Position numbers and translations under genes: made by a program. A stretch of DNA of 64,000 nt from Ectobius pallidus (Eukaryota; Arthropoda; Insecta; Blattodea; Ectobiidae): NCBI GenBank assembly GCA_964059195.1, contig CAXKWD010000007.1, positions 156,473,269 through 156,537,268 of the forward strand. Direction: 5' to 3'. Positions 32,118 through 43,589 of this stretch are shown here, piece by piece; the stretch's first letter is position 1, and every line of letters starts with the position of its first letter. The notes below the pieces were generated by a model that made no database searches, was not told the origin of the DNA, and saw only the letters and a list, made by a program, of their open reading frames with translations.

Positions 32118-33386
32118 TACAGCGGTTCGGTGTTGATATGTGATGTTTACCTGGGCGCCACAGTATAATGCATATACTGAATATTTCTGATTTGTTGAAC
32201 CCGCCTCCGGTCTGCCAGTCGATCGTTGAGCACTTCCCTCTAGCTTCAGGGTAGGAAGCGAAGAACACCTTAATATTATTGCTTGAATAATAATGCAGTT
32301 TCTTTGAACACTGAAGGAATATTCTGTTTATTCAAAACGTTGGAAATACAAGTCCAGTCATTGACAATAATTACAAAATTTGTTTGTGAATAATTAATAT
32401 TGTTACAAGTTCTCGGTAGATCGTTACTAGTGATACAATTGCTGCCGTATATGATTTTGACTAATCGCGATTGAAAGTAAGAATCCTTCTAAGTCGATTA
32501 ATTCCACAGCTAAAATTTTATAAGTCCAATTAATTCTGTGGGCACGCGGCCTCAAAGATAAGTAGAGTGATTGATGCAGGCACGCGGCCTCGACGTAGAG
32601 TGATTTTGACTGTTCTAGGCACGGGGCCTTGAAGTAGAGTCCTGTTGACTGCTCTAGGCACGGGGCCTTGAAGTAGAGTTGAATATGACTGTTATAGGCG
32701 CGGGGCCTTGAAGTAGAGTGATTTTACAGTGCCACGTTAGGCCTAAAGAAAACTTTCTTGGACAAACATTTATCCCTACTCTTCTTAATTATTATTCGTG
32801 AATCCCGGCACGTGGTACTATAGACCAGTTCTTATTGGCAAATCTCCCGACCAATAATAATATGTTAGTTTCCCACGGAAATCAATTGGATTTTCCCTTA
32901 TTCTCAAAACCCACAACTTAGCGTCTCGGATTTCTAAGAAGGTTCGGACAGCGTGTTGTATCAGTAGCACCATCAGAAGCAAGGCTTGAACTCAATAGCC
33001 GACTTCTTAGAATTACTTAAGTGGATCAGTACCCTTTGATTATATCTTGGGAGATTCCCGATACATTGTACCTGAGTACTGCATTGCATTATCTCGCACC
33101 CGCTAGGTCTGCTAGGGAAATTCCCAGCTTCTCCGTCTATTCACTGCAATCTCATTTTAATAGTTATTTAAAATGATGTTGTTAAACTTTTTACCTTTGC
33201 CTTCTTTCTAGTTAATAATATTTATAATGAATGTTCCGTCTTTTCACGGTCATTTTAAGACCAAACACGGGCTATGAGATTTTATGATTTTAGTTTGAAT
33301 AAATTTGGGCAATTAATCTGTCATTTATTATACTTAATTTGGTTATCTTGTTTATTTCTTTTTACCGAAGTATCTGAACTGCAATA
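32118..33386 (-). repeat. 3' LTR of element 2 (1269 bp)
   Basis: Same length as 38187-39455 and identical where compared. Contains the five-fold GGCACGGGGCCTTGAAGTAG repeat (about 32540-32720). Confidence 0.95.
32540..32720. repeat. Tandem GC-rich motif inside the LTR of element 2
   Basis: Five units of about 30-45 bp carry GGCACG(C/G)GGCCT followed by ...GTAGAGT. GC-rich blocks stand out in an AT-rich LTR and could be protein-binding sites controlling the element. The same array recurs in the 5' LTR (about 38609-38789). Confidence 0.8.
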
Positions 33387-33749
33387 TATGCCCCAGTCTA
33401 TTAAGACAGGAATCATCATAGCCTATGATTGACTTACTGGCTGAATATACTGCATCTCTCCACAAAATATTATACCTTATTTTCCTCCAGTGTTGCAACT
33501 ATCTTAAACAAATACATCAATAATTTAATTCCTATCTTGACACGAGACTTCACCTTAAATCCTGTCCCACATGTACAAGTTTTCTGACCCTATCACATTC
33601 ATGCCTTCATACATCTTGCGGTTTTCTGTAGTGTTACGTTGTTTGTACGTATTACTTGATTTATTGCATGACCAAGACATTACAACAAAATTTTACGTAA
33701 ACACCATAAATTTACCGATATACCCTCGTGAGACCATGAAAATTAAGCT

Positions 33750-34030
33750 CAAGCAGTTCTCACTGAAATTTTATAAAATATATTGAATGCATAAAGAAAA
33801 ACAAAAACACTTTTTTTTTTTTTATATTGAGACTTTGACAAGGTCGATCAAGCAGTTCTCACTACACCTACACTATATTATAAAGAAGGCATAAAAACAC
33901 TTTTTCATGAGGCTATGACAAGGTCGATCAATCAGTTCTCACTACTATTACACTATGTTATAAAGAATGTATAAAAACACTTTTTTTTTTTTTTTATGAC
34001 AAGGGCGCTCATTCAGCCCTCACAGCAATT
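33750..34030. repeat. Tandem repeat upstream of the 3' LTR of element 2
   Basis: Three to four units of about 75-100 bp with AAACACTTTTTTTTTT, TATGACAAGGTCGATCAA and CAGTTCTCACTAC blocks. It occupies the space where RNase H and integrase would lie. The rest of 33387-34303 has no recognised coding. Confidence 0.75.
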
Positions 34031-34303
34031 TCAATACAATATATTGCAATGCAAAATACACACGCATATTTTACTCTCATTCATACCCATTCCTCTAATC
34101 CTAAACCTATGTGGAACTGATAACCTATCATGCCAGTAGCTATTTTACCGCGTAAAATATACATTGCAGGTTATAGGCCTACATTATTCCAACTCAGTAC
34201 AATGCCTTTCGGTTATTCTGCCCTTTCCTCTAATTTGTTCATATTTACAATACATTGTCGATAAATGACGTCACACAAAAATCACTGATCATCTGAATAC
34301 ATT

Positions 34304-35548
34304 TTACGGATTTATATCCTTTATTGGTTCTGCCCAAAAATTTTCTGCTTCTATGAATAATTTAAGATAACTAGAGTCAAAGGTTAAGCGTAGTTTTCCA
34401 TGTGCTTTCACTACACCACAAATCGGATTTATTTGCTTACAGGCTTCTTCCATCATTGAAATTGGTACAGGCCTACTCTTATAGCGACGCTCAGGAATAT
34501 CTTGTTTTAATTTCAATTTGCGTTGGTAACCCCGAAATAGGCCTGGAGTTGAACTGAACACTGATTTGTTCTTATATAGCATGTTATATAAAGTCGACTT
34601 TTGACCATCTGACAGCACATCAATTTCTTCTACTTTCTCCCTGAGAATTAATTCGATATCAACATTTTCCTCTTCATTTCTTCCATTCTGACTAATGTTA
34701 GTAAAATTCGCGTGTACCGTTTCACATTCATTTTCATCTACATAATTATTAGAACCCTTAATGCACAAATGATCATATTCTTCGTCCTCCCAAACAATAT
34801 CAGATTCCATTCCCTGTAACTCTGCGACACTTTCGTCACAATCAGCCTCATTATCACCTTCATATATAAATACGGCCGGTTTAATTCCCATAGGCCTATA
34901 TTCGTCGATACTATTTCCCTCTTGTACTACAACTGATTCCACCACGAAAGGCTCGCGTAATAATACATCTTCATTTTGGCACTCCAACTCCTTAGTAATT
35001 ATATTCTCATTAGATAAAAACGGTACACGTAACTTTTCTTTCTCATCTAATTCCATTTCTACCCAATTTTCTTCAAAATTTATTCTCATTAGTTGATCTG
35101 TCATAGAATCACAACCCAGAATTAATTTATGTGCTAAATGTTTTATTGTCAAAAAGTAGACTTCTAACTTCTTTCCCTCAATTTCCAACGGCAACATACA
35201 CTGATGCTCAATTTTATGGGATTTGGCACCAATGGCAGTTTGTGCGTATAGGCCATGTACTTTCAATTCCTGAACGCGCACTCTTGCTGCTTTCAGCGTT
35301 TCATAGAATTTTTCGTTTATTAGAGAAAAAGTACAGCCAGTGTCCACCAACATATCGACTTCAAATTGGTCTATTTTTACCCTTATTAATGGCGGATATG
35401 TGGGTGTTATACCCTCTCTATTTGCACATCCTACTACGCACCCCTTCTCTCGTGTTTTATTTTCATTATTAGGTCTTTTTAATCCTTGTAATCCCTCGGT
35501 CTGTGTGACGTCATTTCGACCTCCAAATGCGTCTCCTAATAGTTTAAA
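34304..35548 (-). pseudogene. pol: Pol stub of element 2: protease plus truncated reverse transcriptase
   Basis: Open in the -1 frame relative to gag from the overlap at about 35548 down to 34304. It contains an aspartic protease active site in DMLVDTGCTFSLINEKF and GCDSM, an acidic linker, then the N-terminal part of RT (GLFRGYQRKLKL, RPVPISMMEEACKQINPI, GKLRLTFDSSYLK). It stops before the catalytic YxDD. The frame lacks internal stops, so protease may still be made, but polymerase cannot be. Confidence 0.85.
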
Positions 35549-37674
35549 GGCCTGTCTTGCGCTACATGCCTTTCGTCATTTCTGTGACGAATGTCTCCCT
35601 GAGTATCATTGTGATTTCCCGTGCTATGCGCCTGATTCCTTTCACCTTCTATGTTAATGCCCCCCTGGTTTTCTGGAATTCGTTCTCCTACTTCGTTCTG
35701 CATCCTGCCATGAAATCGAACATTATTTACTTGTCTGTCTTGAGGCCTATTCTCTTGATTATTTCCCCTCCAGTTTTGGTTCCCATTATTTCTATATGAG
35801 TTATTATTAGGGGGTCCTCTGTTCGATTCCGCATTTCTGTTGGCATGTCCTTGGTTCCATCTACCTCTGTCATTATTTGGACCTCCTCTCGTATCTTGAT
35901 TCATTTGCATATTATCCGGTCCATTTTGTCTCCTATTATCGCTACGCTCTTCTCTGTTAGTTCCTACTTCGAAACTAGATAATAACTCCAAAGCCTTGCT
36001 ATAAGTTTGGGGACATGATACTATAAGCAGGTTACATATTTCCGGCTGAAAATGTCTCGTCACAAGCTGAATGGCCTCGCGTTCTGGCATTCCGGGGTCT
36101 AGTAACTTGATTAGGCCTATAACTCTTAGGAAATGGTCCGATAGAGAGACGTTGCCCCTAGGAGAATATCTCCCATTATAGACCTCATTTCTAGCTAAAG
36201 CTCTCTTCGCCTCACCCCAATATCTTGCTAAGAATAACTGCTTAAAATCCTCATAGTTGCACTCCGGGTGTACTGTAAGTTCAAACCACTCTTTTGTTTT
36301 TCCTTTTAAGGCTCTACCGAGGATCAACATTTTGTACTGAGATGGAATAGACCGTAAAGTAAAATATTCTTCAACAGATTTCAAGAAGCTCTGAGGGCTC
36401 GTGTTGCTCTCATTGAAGCTGGGAAGTGATACCTCATTTCCTATTAAATTACATATATTAATCCTATTATCGCTAACTACCGGCACGCTGGTGGCTACCG
36501 TCTCGTGTACTGTATTACAGGACTCATTTGCAACACTAGGAGGCCTATATGTATTTCCTATTCCATTACATATACTCTCACTACAATTTACAGCATAGTT
36601 ATTTGCTACAGGCCTACGATTTTCGACCTCTTTAGCTACCGTGCTTACTTCTTTAGAGATTTCCCCTGTTTTAACCGCTAATATATTTTCTAAATGCACT
36701 ACCTTGTCATTTACTTCCGAGATTTTGTCTCCTAACCCTACTTTTACTTTTCCCACCTGAGTCTCCATATTCTTTTTCAAGCTAGACTCCGATTTCTGTA
36801 TTTCCTTCTCCAAAATTTTCCTTTCATTGAATAATTTTTCTTCATATTTCTTGCCCTGCATTTCTATTTTTCTATCTACCGATGCCATATTAGCCTCTAA
36901 TTCAGACCTAATTTCCCCTTGACTTTCACTAATTTCTTGCCTCATTGCTTTTTCACTTTCTTTAAGTTCCCTACAGAGTTCTCCCCTGATTTCGTTGCAT
37001 ATGTTAGATTGGACCTCTTTTATATTATTAAGCTCCCTCTCAAGCCTATCAATATTCTGCCTATGTTCTTGGTCCGATTGGTCTATCCTATCTCCCAGTT
37101 TCTCTATCTTTTCCCCGGTATTTTTCTCTAGTTCCTTCATATTTTCCTTAGAATTTTTCTCTAGTTCCTTCATATTTTCCTTAGAATTTTTCTCTAGTTC
37201 CTTAATACTTTCCCTAGTTTCATTACTTGACTTTTCTAGTCCCTTCATCATAGCTTCATTAGATTCCCTCATACTTTCCTTAGATTCCCTCATCATAGCT
37301 TCATTAGATTCCCTCATCATTTCCTTAGATTCCCTCATCATAGCTTCATTAGATTCCCTCATCATAGCTATCAAATATGCAATAGAATTCGGGTCTATAG
37401 TTTGATTCAATTCCCTAGGCCTATGTTCAGTTACACTATCATTCTCGGTCAGCTGAATATTTGTTGCAATATTTTCCTGCCTATTATCAACTCCCTGCTC
37501 CAAAACCCCGTCACCTGTCGCGACACTGTTCTCATTGTTAATCTCCATTCTACAATTATTTATTTCCTCACCAGTAAGCAAGTCGTGCCCCTCTCCACCT
37601 TCCATATTAATTTTATTCCTAGTAACTTTTCCGTTTCTAAGCCACATACATAAATTATAAGGGTACTGATACAC
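35536..37674 (-). CDS. gag: Gag of LTR element 2
   Basis: Up to 712 residues; the Met at residue 24 (EGGEGHDLLTGEE) may be the real start. A long N-terminal coiled coil contains 9-residue repeats (MMRESNEAM, MMRESKE) and ELEKNSKENMK repeats, then a Gag capsid-type domain (VSLPSFNESNTSPQSFLKSV... LKGKTKEWFELTVHPE). The C-tail is rich in Asn, Arg and Gly (NWRGNNQENR), with no zinc knuckle; it probably binds RNA through Arg/Gly. The stop TAG is preceded by the T-TTA-AAC slip site. Intact. Confidence 0.9.
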   Translation of the reverse strand: MYQYPYNLCMWLRNGKVTRNKINMEGGEGHDLLTGEEINNCRMEINNENSVATGDGVLEQGVDNRQENIATNIQLTENDSVTEHRPRELNQTIDPNSIAYLIAMMRESNEAMMRESKEMMRESNEAMMRESKESMRESNEAMMKGLEKSSNETRESIKELEKNSKENMKELEKNSKENMKELEKNTGEKIEKLGDRIDQSDQEHRQNIDRLERELNNIKEVQSNICNEIRGELCRELKESEKAMRQEISESQGEIRSELEANMASVDRKIEMQGKKYEEKLFNERKILEKEIQKSESSLKKNMETQVGKVKVGLGDKISEVNDKVVHLENILAVKTGEISKEVSTVAKEVENRRPVANNYAVNCSESICNGIGNTYRPPSVANESCNTVHETVATSVPVVSDNRINICNLIGNEVSLPSFNESNTSPQSFLKSVEEYFTLRSIPSQYKMLILGRALKGKTKEWFELTVHPECNYEDFKQLFLARYWGEAKRALARNEVYNGRYSPRGNVSLSDHFLRVIGLIKLLDPGMPEREAIQLVTRHFQPEICNLLIVSCPQTYSKALELLSSFEVGTNREERSDNRRQNGPDNMQMNQDTRGGPNNDRGRWNQGHANRNAESNRGPPNNNSYRNNGNQNWRGNNQENRPQDRQVNNVRFHGRMQNEVGERIPENQGGINIEGERNQAHSTGNHNDTQGDIRHRNDERHVAQDRPLNY
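35542..35548 (-). promoter_or_regulatory. -1 ribosomal frameshift site U-UUA-AAC
   Basis: The minus strand reads CCT TTA AAC TAT TAG in the gag frame. T-TTA-AAC fits the X-XXY-YYZ rule with correct phasing, two codons before the stop, and a -1 slip enters the open protease frame (CTA TTA GGA GAC GCA). A downstream pseudoknot was not tested. Confidence 0.85.
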
Positions 37675-38159
37675 TCTTACGATCTACCTTACCTTTGGTT
37701 AAGAAGTTCAACATATAATGCATAACATGTATAATTATACCCTTGCACAATAAATATTCGATATGCCTGAGTTCTTTTAATTTGAAAAAGATTTTATTTT
37801 ACTTGAATTTATTCTTTAATTTACTTAGTGAGTTTCAGTTTAATTTTACTTTGATCTTAAATTGCAAACTTTTAAAAAAATATTATTTGATGTCAGGCTT
37901 ACTAATTTATTTAATTAATATTTACTGTTTCTTAAATTATTGATAATAAAATTGTTTACTTTACTGAAACTCTATGTATATTTAAGTTCTTATCTGTTGG
38001 TGATTTTTGATGTTTTCTGCGGCGGTCTCCGGAACTGATGTACCACGATCTTGAATTCCAGCGGTGCCTTTACGGGTGACGTTCTAGAAATTCTGCGGTG
38101 TCTTCCTTCCGTTTTGGGATGATTTTTGAAGTTGGTGATCCTTGATGTCCAGCTTCACT

Positions 38160-38186
38160 CGTGCCTCACGTTGGGAAATAGCCATG
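38160..38186 (-). promoter_or_regulatory. Candidate primer-binding site of element 2
   Basis: Directly after the 5' LTR the minus strand reads CATGGCTATTTCCCAACGTG, then AGGCACGAG. CCCAACGTGAGGC resembles the tRNA-Lys-type site seen in element 1, but the TGGC is separated by TATTT. Assignment is tentative. Confidence 0.45.
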
Positions 38187-39455
38187 TACAGCGGTTCGGT
38201 GTTGATATGTGATGTTTACCTGGGCGCCACAGTATAATGCATATACTGAATATTTCTGATTTGTTGAACCCGCCTCCGGTCTGCCAGTCGATCGTTGAGC
38301 ACTTCCCTCTAGCTTCAGGGTAGGAAGCGAAGAACACCTTAATATTATTGCTTGAATAATAATGCAGTTTCTTTGAACACTGAAGGAATATTCTGTTTAT
38401 TCAAAACGTTGGAAATACAAGTCCAGTCATTGACAATAATTACAAAATTTGTTTGTGAATAATTAATATTGTTACAAGTTCTCGGTAGATCGTTACTAGT
38501 GATACAATTGCTGCCGTATATGATTTTGACTAATCGCGATTGAAAGTAAGAATCCTTCTAAGTCGATTAATTCCACAGCTAAAATTTTATAAGTCCAATT
38601 AATTCTGTGGGCACGCGGCCTCAAAGATAAGTAGAGTGATTGATGCAGGCACGCGGCCTCGACGTAGAGTGATTTTGACTGTTCTAGGCACGGGGCCTTG
38701 AAGTAGAGTCCTGTTGACTGCTCTAGGCACGGGGCCTTGAAGTAGAGTTGAATATGACTGTTATAGGCGCGGGGCCTTGAAGTAGAGTGATTTTACAGTG
38801 CCACGTTAGGCCTAAAGAAAACTTTCTTGGACAAACATTTATCCCTACTCTTCTTAATTATTATTCGTGAATCCCGGCACGTGGTACTATAGACCAGTTC
38901 TTATTGGCAAATCTCCCGACCAATAATAATATGTTAGTTTCCCACGGAAATCAATTGGATTTTCCCTTATTCTCAAAACCCACAACTTAGCGTCTCGGAT
39001 TTCTAAGAAGGTTCGGACAGCGTGTTGTATCAGTAGCACCATCAGAAGCAAGGCTTGAACTCAATAGCCGACTTCTTAGAATTACTTAAGTGGATCAGTA
39101 CCCTTTGATTATATCTTGGGAGATTCCCGATACATTGTACCTGAGTACTGCATTGCATTATCTCGCACCCGCTAGGTCTGCTAGGGAAATTCCCAGCTTC
39201 TCCGTCTATTCACTGCAATCTCATTTTAATAGTTATTTAAAATGATGTTGTTAAACTTTTTACCTTTGCCTTCTTTCTAGTTAATAATATTTATAATGAA
39301 TGTTCCGTCTTTTCACGGTCATTTTAAGACCAAACACGGGCTATGAGATTTTATGATTTTAGTTTGAATAAATTTGGGCAATTAATCTGTCATTTATTAT
39401 ACTTAATTTGGTTATCTTGTTTATTTCTTTTTACCGAAGTATCTGAACTGCAATA
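38187..39455 (-). repeat. 5' LTR of element 2 (1269 bp)
   Basis: Partner of 32118-33386. Ends at target copy GACT, where the minisatellite resumes. Confidence 0.95.
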
Positions 39456-40134
39456 GACTGTTTTATGTCCTCTGTAGTTAAGTCTGTGGTGTTTCATGTT
39501 TTTCAGAGGTCTGTTTTATGTCCTCTGTAGTTAAGTCTGTGCTGTTTCATGTTTTTCAGAGGTCTTTTATGTCCTCTGTAGTTAAGTCTGTGGTGTTTCA
39601 TGTTTTTCAGAGGACTGTTTGATATCCTCTGTAGTTAAGTCTGTGCTGTTTCATGTTTTTCAGAGGTCTTTTTATGTCCTCTGTAGTTAAGTCTGTGCAG
39701 TTTTATGTTTTACAGAGGACTGTTTTATGTCCTCTGTAGTTAAGTCTGTGCAGTTTCATGCTTTTCAGAGGACTTTTTTTATGTCCTCTGTAGTTAAGTC
39801 TGTGCAGTTTTATGTTTTACAGAAAACTGTTTCATATCCTCTGTAGTTAAGTCTGTGCAGTTTTATGGTTTTCAGAGGACTTCTTTTTTATGTCCTCATG
39901 TAGTTAAGTCTGCGCAGTTTTATGTTTTACAGAGGACTGTTTTATGTCCTCTGTAGTTAAGTCTCTGGTTGTTTTATGTTTTACAAAGGACTGTTTATGT
40001 CCTCTGTAGTTAAGTCTGTGCTGTTTCATGTTTTTCAGAGGTCTGTTTTATGTTCTCTGTAGTTAAGTCTGTGCAGTTTCATGTTTTTCAGAGGACTGCT
40101 TTATGTTCTCTGTAGTTAAGTCTGTGCAGTTATC
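39456..40134. repeat. Hairpin minisatellite, right part
   Basis: Continuation of the array with about a dozen units. These are more diverged than the left part (GATATCCTC, GTCCTCATG and TTTTACAGAAAAC variants). Ends about 30 bases before the exon 9 donor. Confidence 0.95.
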
Positions 40135-40161
40135 CAGTTTGTTTTCCGGCTGTTAACTTAC

Positions 40162-40323
40162 CTCTGGGGTGAAGTAGGGGTCCACTTTCTGCACCTGAGT
40201 TTCCAGAGCTCCCCTGACAGCGTCGTCTAGATTGCCCGAGTTGTACAGTGTGTAGGGGTTGAACAGCATCCGATGTAGTTCTACATATTCCTGACTGTCA
40301 TTACGTACCATCTTCATCAGGCC
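40162..40323 (-). CDS. Peroxidase exon 9
   Basis: 162 bases, phase 0 to 0, acceptor TATTGTGCAG, donor GAG|GTAAGT. Encodes GLMKMVRNDSQEYVELHRML, FNPYTLYNSGNLDDAVRGAL and VQKVDPYFTPE, matching the family's F-N-P ... G-x-x-D ... R-G block after the proximal His. Flanked by a long AAT microsatellite upstream and the hairpin minisatellite downstream. Confidence 0.9.
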
Positions 40324-40355
40324 CTGCACAATAATGCAGCGTGTTGTATTGTTCT

Positions 40356-40495
<140 letters not shown>

Positions 40496-40792
40496 CGTCC
40501 GTTCGAGCACAAAAGCCATAAGACTTGTCACTATATCTAAGATTAAATATTAATTATACATTGCCCACATTTACTTCGTTAATACTGTATGGACCCAATT
40601 GAATTAAAATGTATTTAATATGTCTTTTAAAAACTTTCAGGTCTCTAGTGACTCTAATGCCAACAGCTAGATCATTGTACATTATCAAACCATATACCAT
40701 GATGGATTTGTTGAAACTGTTTAAATTATGCTTAGGAATGCTAAACTTATTTCTATTGCGAGTAATGTAAGAATGGAAATCACTATAATCAC

Positions 40793-40847
<55 letters not shown>

Positions 40848-41019
40848 CCGTAAATGACCTAAAAATGCCCGAAATAACCTAAAAATTGCCAAAAGAGAGC
40901 TATCTCTTGAAAATTATGCAAAATGCAAAATAAAGGAAAGAAAAGCCAAACGAAATTGCCCATATTTAATCAATTATTTAATGATACACATTTTATATTG
41001 GAGCTATCTTTAAAACTAA

Positions 41020-41170
41020 AATCTCCGTGGTGCAACATTCCTGAAGGGACAAGGCCTACCACCCGACCGCTGGGTCATCTACCATAGGCAGATGGCAGGA
41101 TTGGGGGGCATGTGGTCAGCATGCCGTCACCCACGGCCGTTCATGGTGGTTTCCATGACCGGAGGAACTA
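41020..41170 (-). repeat. SINE family C, partial copy
   Basis: Shares CTGACCACATGC, GATGACCCAGCGGTCGGGTG and TTCAGGAATGTTGCACCACG with the copies at 43590 and 62030. Lacks the tRNA-like head. Confidence 0.75.
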
Positions 41171-41251
41171 TCTTTTAACCTTCATATAAAAAAGATGCAA
41201 AATCATCAAATGCCTTGCCATAGTGATTATGGTGTACTAGAGTATACTTAC

Positions 41252-41586
41252 TGGCAGAAGTGTGTGGGCAAAGCGAAAAGCTGCTGCCGCAAAGCTGTTG
41301 GCAATGGAGGGATCCACTGTGGAGTCGTATCCGTGATAGTAACCTGAGGATTGTGGGTTCAGATCCAGGTGAGACATGAGTTGCTTCCCTAGGAGAATGG
41401 GCAGGAATTCAGAGAAGGTGATGTGCTGAAACTGGGCTGAAACAATCCGCCGAGCTTCCTGAAACAGGCGCTCATCCGTCCAGTTCGGGTTGAGAGCTGA
41501 GAGTCTATCAGCCAGGAGGTTGTGTTGTCGAGCCCAGAGCAGGTGCATCGTGGTGAGATGCAAATTCTCGTTTGCTCGCGCATCTC
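41252..41586 (-). CDS. Peroxidase exon 8: catalytic Arg and proximal His
   Basis: Acceptor TATGTATCAG, donor CCA|GTAAGT. Encodes GDARANENLHLTTMHLLWAR (catalytic Arg, haem-linked Glu), QHITFSEFLPILLG, and FAAAAFRFAHTLLP, where His is the proximal haem ligand. All residues needed for activity are present. Confidence 0.95.
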
Positions 41587-41740
41587 CTGATACATATAAG
41601 CAAACCTAACGTGTTAGTGTTAAGGAGTGTTAAGGAGATAGGCCTAAGCACGGCTTACCGTTTCCAAAGAACTGATTTTGTAAAAATGTTAAAATATGTT
41701 ACCCTAAGTTAATTTAAGTTTTTTTTGTTGCAAGAATTAT

Positions 41741-42310
41741 TAAGTGCCAGAATGGTAGCCTACTTTCTTAGATTGTGTGGTGGACGTGAAAATGTCTGTC
41801 CGTGTATCTGTACGCGCGATAACTCAAATACGGTTTATCGGACTTGAATGAAACTTTATATAAACTCAATACGGTTTATCGGATTTTCATTAAACTTGAT
41901 ATACGCATTTATATCATCCATGGGAAGAAGCCTATTGATTCTGGGCCAGATTGGTTGACCTTTACGGGAGTAATGCCCAATTTAGCGCCTATTTTATGGT
42001 AATATATTAGACAGAATTTATCAAATGCAAATGAGTTTTCATGACAACATATTGTTTTACAGTATTCATATATGGCTTTGGAAGTTGCAATACTGTTAGC
42101 TTTGACAAATAACGCTATTCCAAAACATATGCTTATCAAACTTGCCTTTGTTCTTCCGTAAGCCCTGCTTAATGAAACGATCTGAAGCTTAACTCGGAAA
42201 TCGATTACAAAAATAACTTATTTTCTGCAAATCATACGTAATTGCAGTTATCACTGATTAAACGGAAGCATTTTGGCACTTTGTTACATCAGTTTACCTG
42301 ATTTTATTTT
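41741..42310. repeat. Repeat family U, reversed copy
   Basis: Reverse-complement of the units at 3000-4770: TTAAGTGCCAGAATGGTA end, GAAAATGTCTGTCCGTG, CCATGGGAAGAAGCCTATTG, GGGAGTAATGCCCAATTTAG. Immediately upstream of exon 8 on the minus strand. Confidence 0.7.
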
Positions 42311-42480
42311 CATTATCATTAGAGTAAACCTCTCAACAGTTAATGTACCCCGGATCTTTAAATGCGCGAGACTCTCACACAATATAAAAAACCAATGGCG
42401 GACTGCATAGAAAACATTTAACACGGTGATTAGGTCCTTTTATTGGCTTTTCGGTTATATCTCAACAACGGTGCATTATA

Positions 42481-43095
42481 CAGGGTGTTAATGAATAACA
42501 CCGAAATATTTTACCTGTGTATAGAGGGGACATAGACAAGCAACTTTTATTAGGAGAGTTTTGCTCTATGGATTCAATTCTTCCTGTTATAACATAAAAT
42601 CTCCCAATTATATGCACGCCACTGACTTCTAATACTTGAAATGATGGGAAACAAAGGAACAGTGAATATTGTGTAGTGGTCGGGAAAATTGTAAAAAATG
42701 ACGATCGATTTCTTACAACTCTGAGGGAAAAAAAGACAAACGAATTTTTGTTAGGTCTGGAATTAGGAATAAAAACATAATGCAGTGGCGGGCAATCATG
42801 TGATTAGTCAGTAAATTTTGCAGATTATGAAAATACTAAATTATGGTATAGCTGTTGATGAATGATTAAGAATCAGGTTTTTATCGATCGCTTAGAAGGC
42901 ATGAAGTCAATTTAATGAAAATGTTAACCCTATTTCGCTCAATTATTGAGTTATGAGCACCAAATTTTAAGGACTTTAATGCCCTGTAGCATACACATTT
43001 TACGCCATAGAGCAAAAATGTCCTAATAAAAGTTGCTTGTCTATGTCCCCTCTATACACAGTTAAAATATTTCGGTGTTATTCATTAACACCCTG
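42481..43095. mobile_element. MITE family M1, copy 2
   Basis: Starts CAGGGTGTTAATGAATAACA and ends TTATTCATTAACACCCTG between TA duplications. Same long inverted ends as the 1471 copy, with an extra internal segment. Confidence 0.85.
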
Positions 43096-43589
43096 TAGAG
43101 GAAAGGTTACTCTATTCAAAATTCAAGCTGATAAAATTTCCTACAAGTTTGATTCTATAATTTTTTTCTATTCCCAATAGCTTTTGAGATATCCGCCAGC
43201 GAAAATAGCTAGATCTTAAGAGGTAAGATGTAAATGTTATTGGCAACATTCCCTTGATATCGTGGACTATATTGAAGGCATAAGGTGGAAAGATTTACAT
43301 AAATAAACTATTCCCTCATTGGACAAAACGAAGTTTATTAATAGGTGTGACAGGATGTGAACAGCATTCTTATGTCAGATTAGTTTTTTCTTAGAGCGAA
43401 AATACCAGAGAATGCCACAGAGAGTGCTGGTGCAAGCTTTGGGAATAAGGACCTTCTGTACCCAATGAAGTTCCTCTTTTTAGATGTTTTGAAACACTTG
43501 TATTTTTTCGGCCCAAGGGACTGATTGCTTGACAACTCGGAAAAATCCGGACGGTTGGTAACCCTAAATATGCTTAAATCTTGGAGTAG

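Larger units (their letters stand above)
32118..39455 (-). mobile_element. LTR element 2: Gypsy-like, non-autonomous
   Basis: 7338 bp flanked by GACT (32114-32117 and 39456-39459). LTRs of 1269 bp each lie at a constant offset of 6069 bp. On the minus strand the order is 5' LTR, leader, gag, -1 frameshift site, protease plus the start of reverse transcriptase, a 0.9-kb noncoding stretch with a tandem repeat, 3' LTR. Most of RT, RNase H and integrase are missing, so it must have moved using another element's enzymes. LTR ends read TATTGC...CTGTA, not TG...CA. It is inserted in the hairpin minisatellite within peroxidase intron 9, in the same orientation as the gene. Confidence 0.92.

Noticed and set aside
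36995..37405. Plus-strand Ser/Leu-rich frame opposite gag of element 2
   Set aside because: Antisense shadow of the coiled-coil repeats of gag.
34304..39455. Envelope gene or retroviral status for element 2
   Set aside because: The space between the pol stub and the 3' LTR is only 0.9 kb of tandem repeats and noncoding sequence; no signal peptide or transmembrane frame is present.
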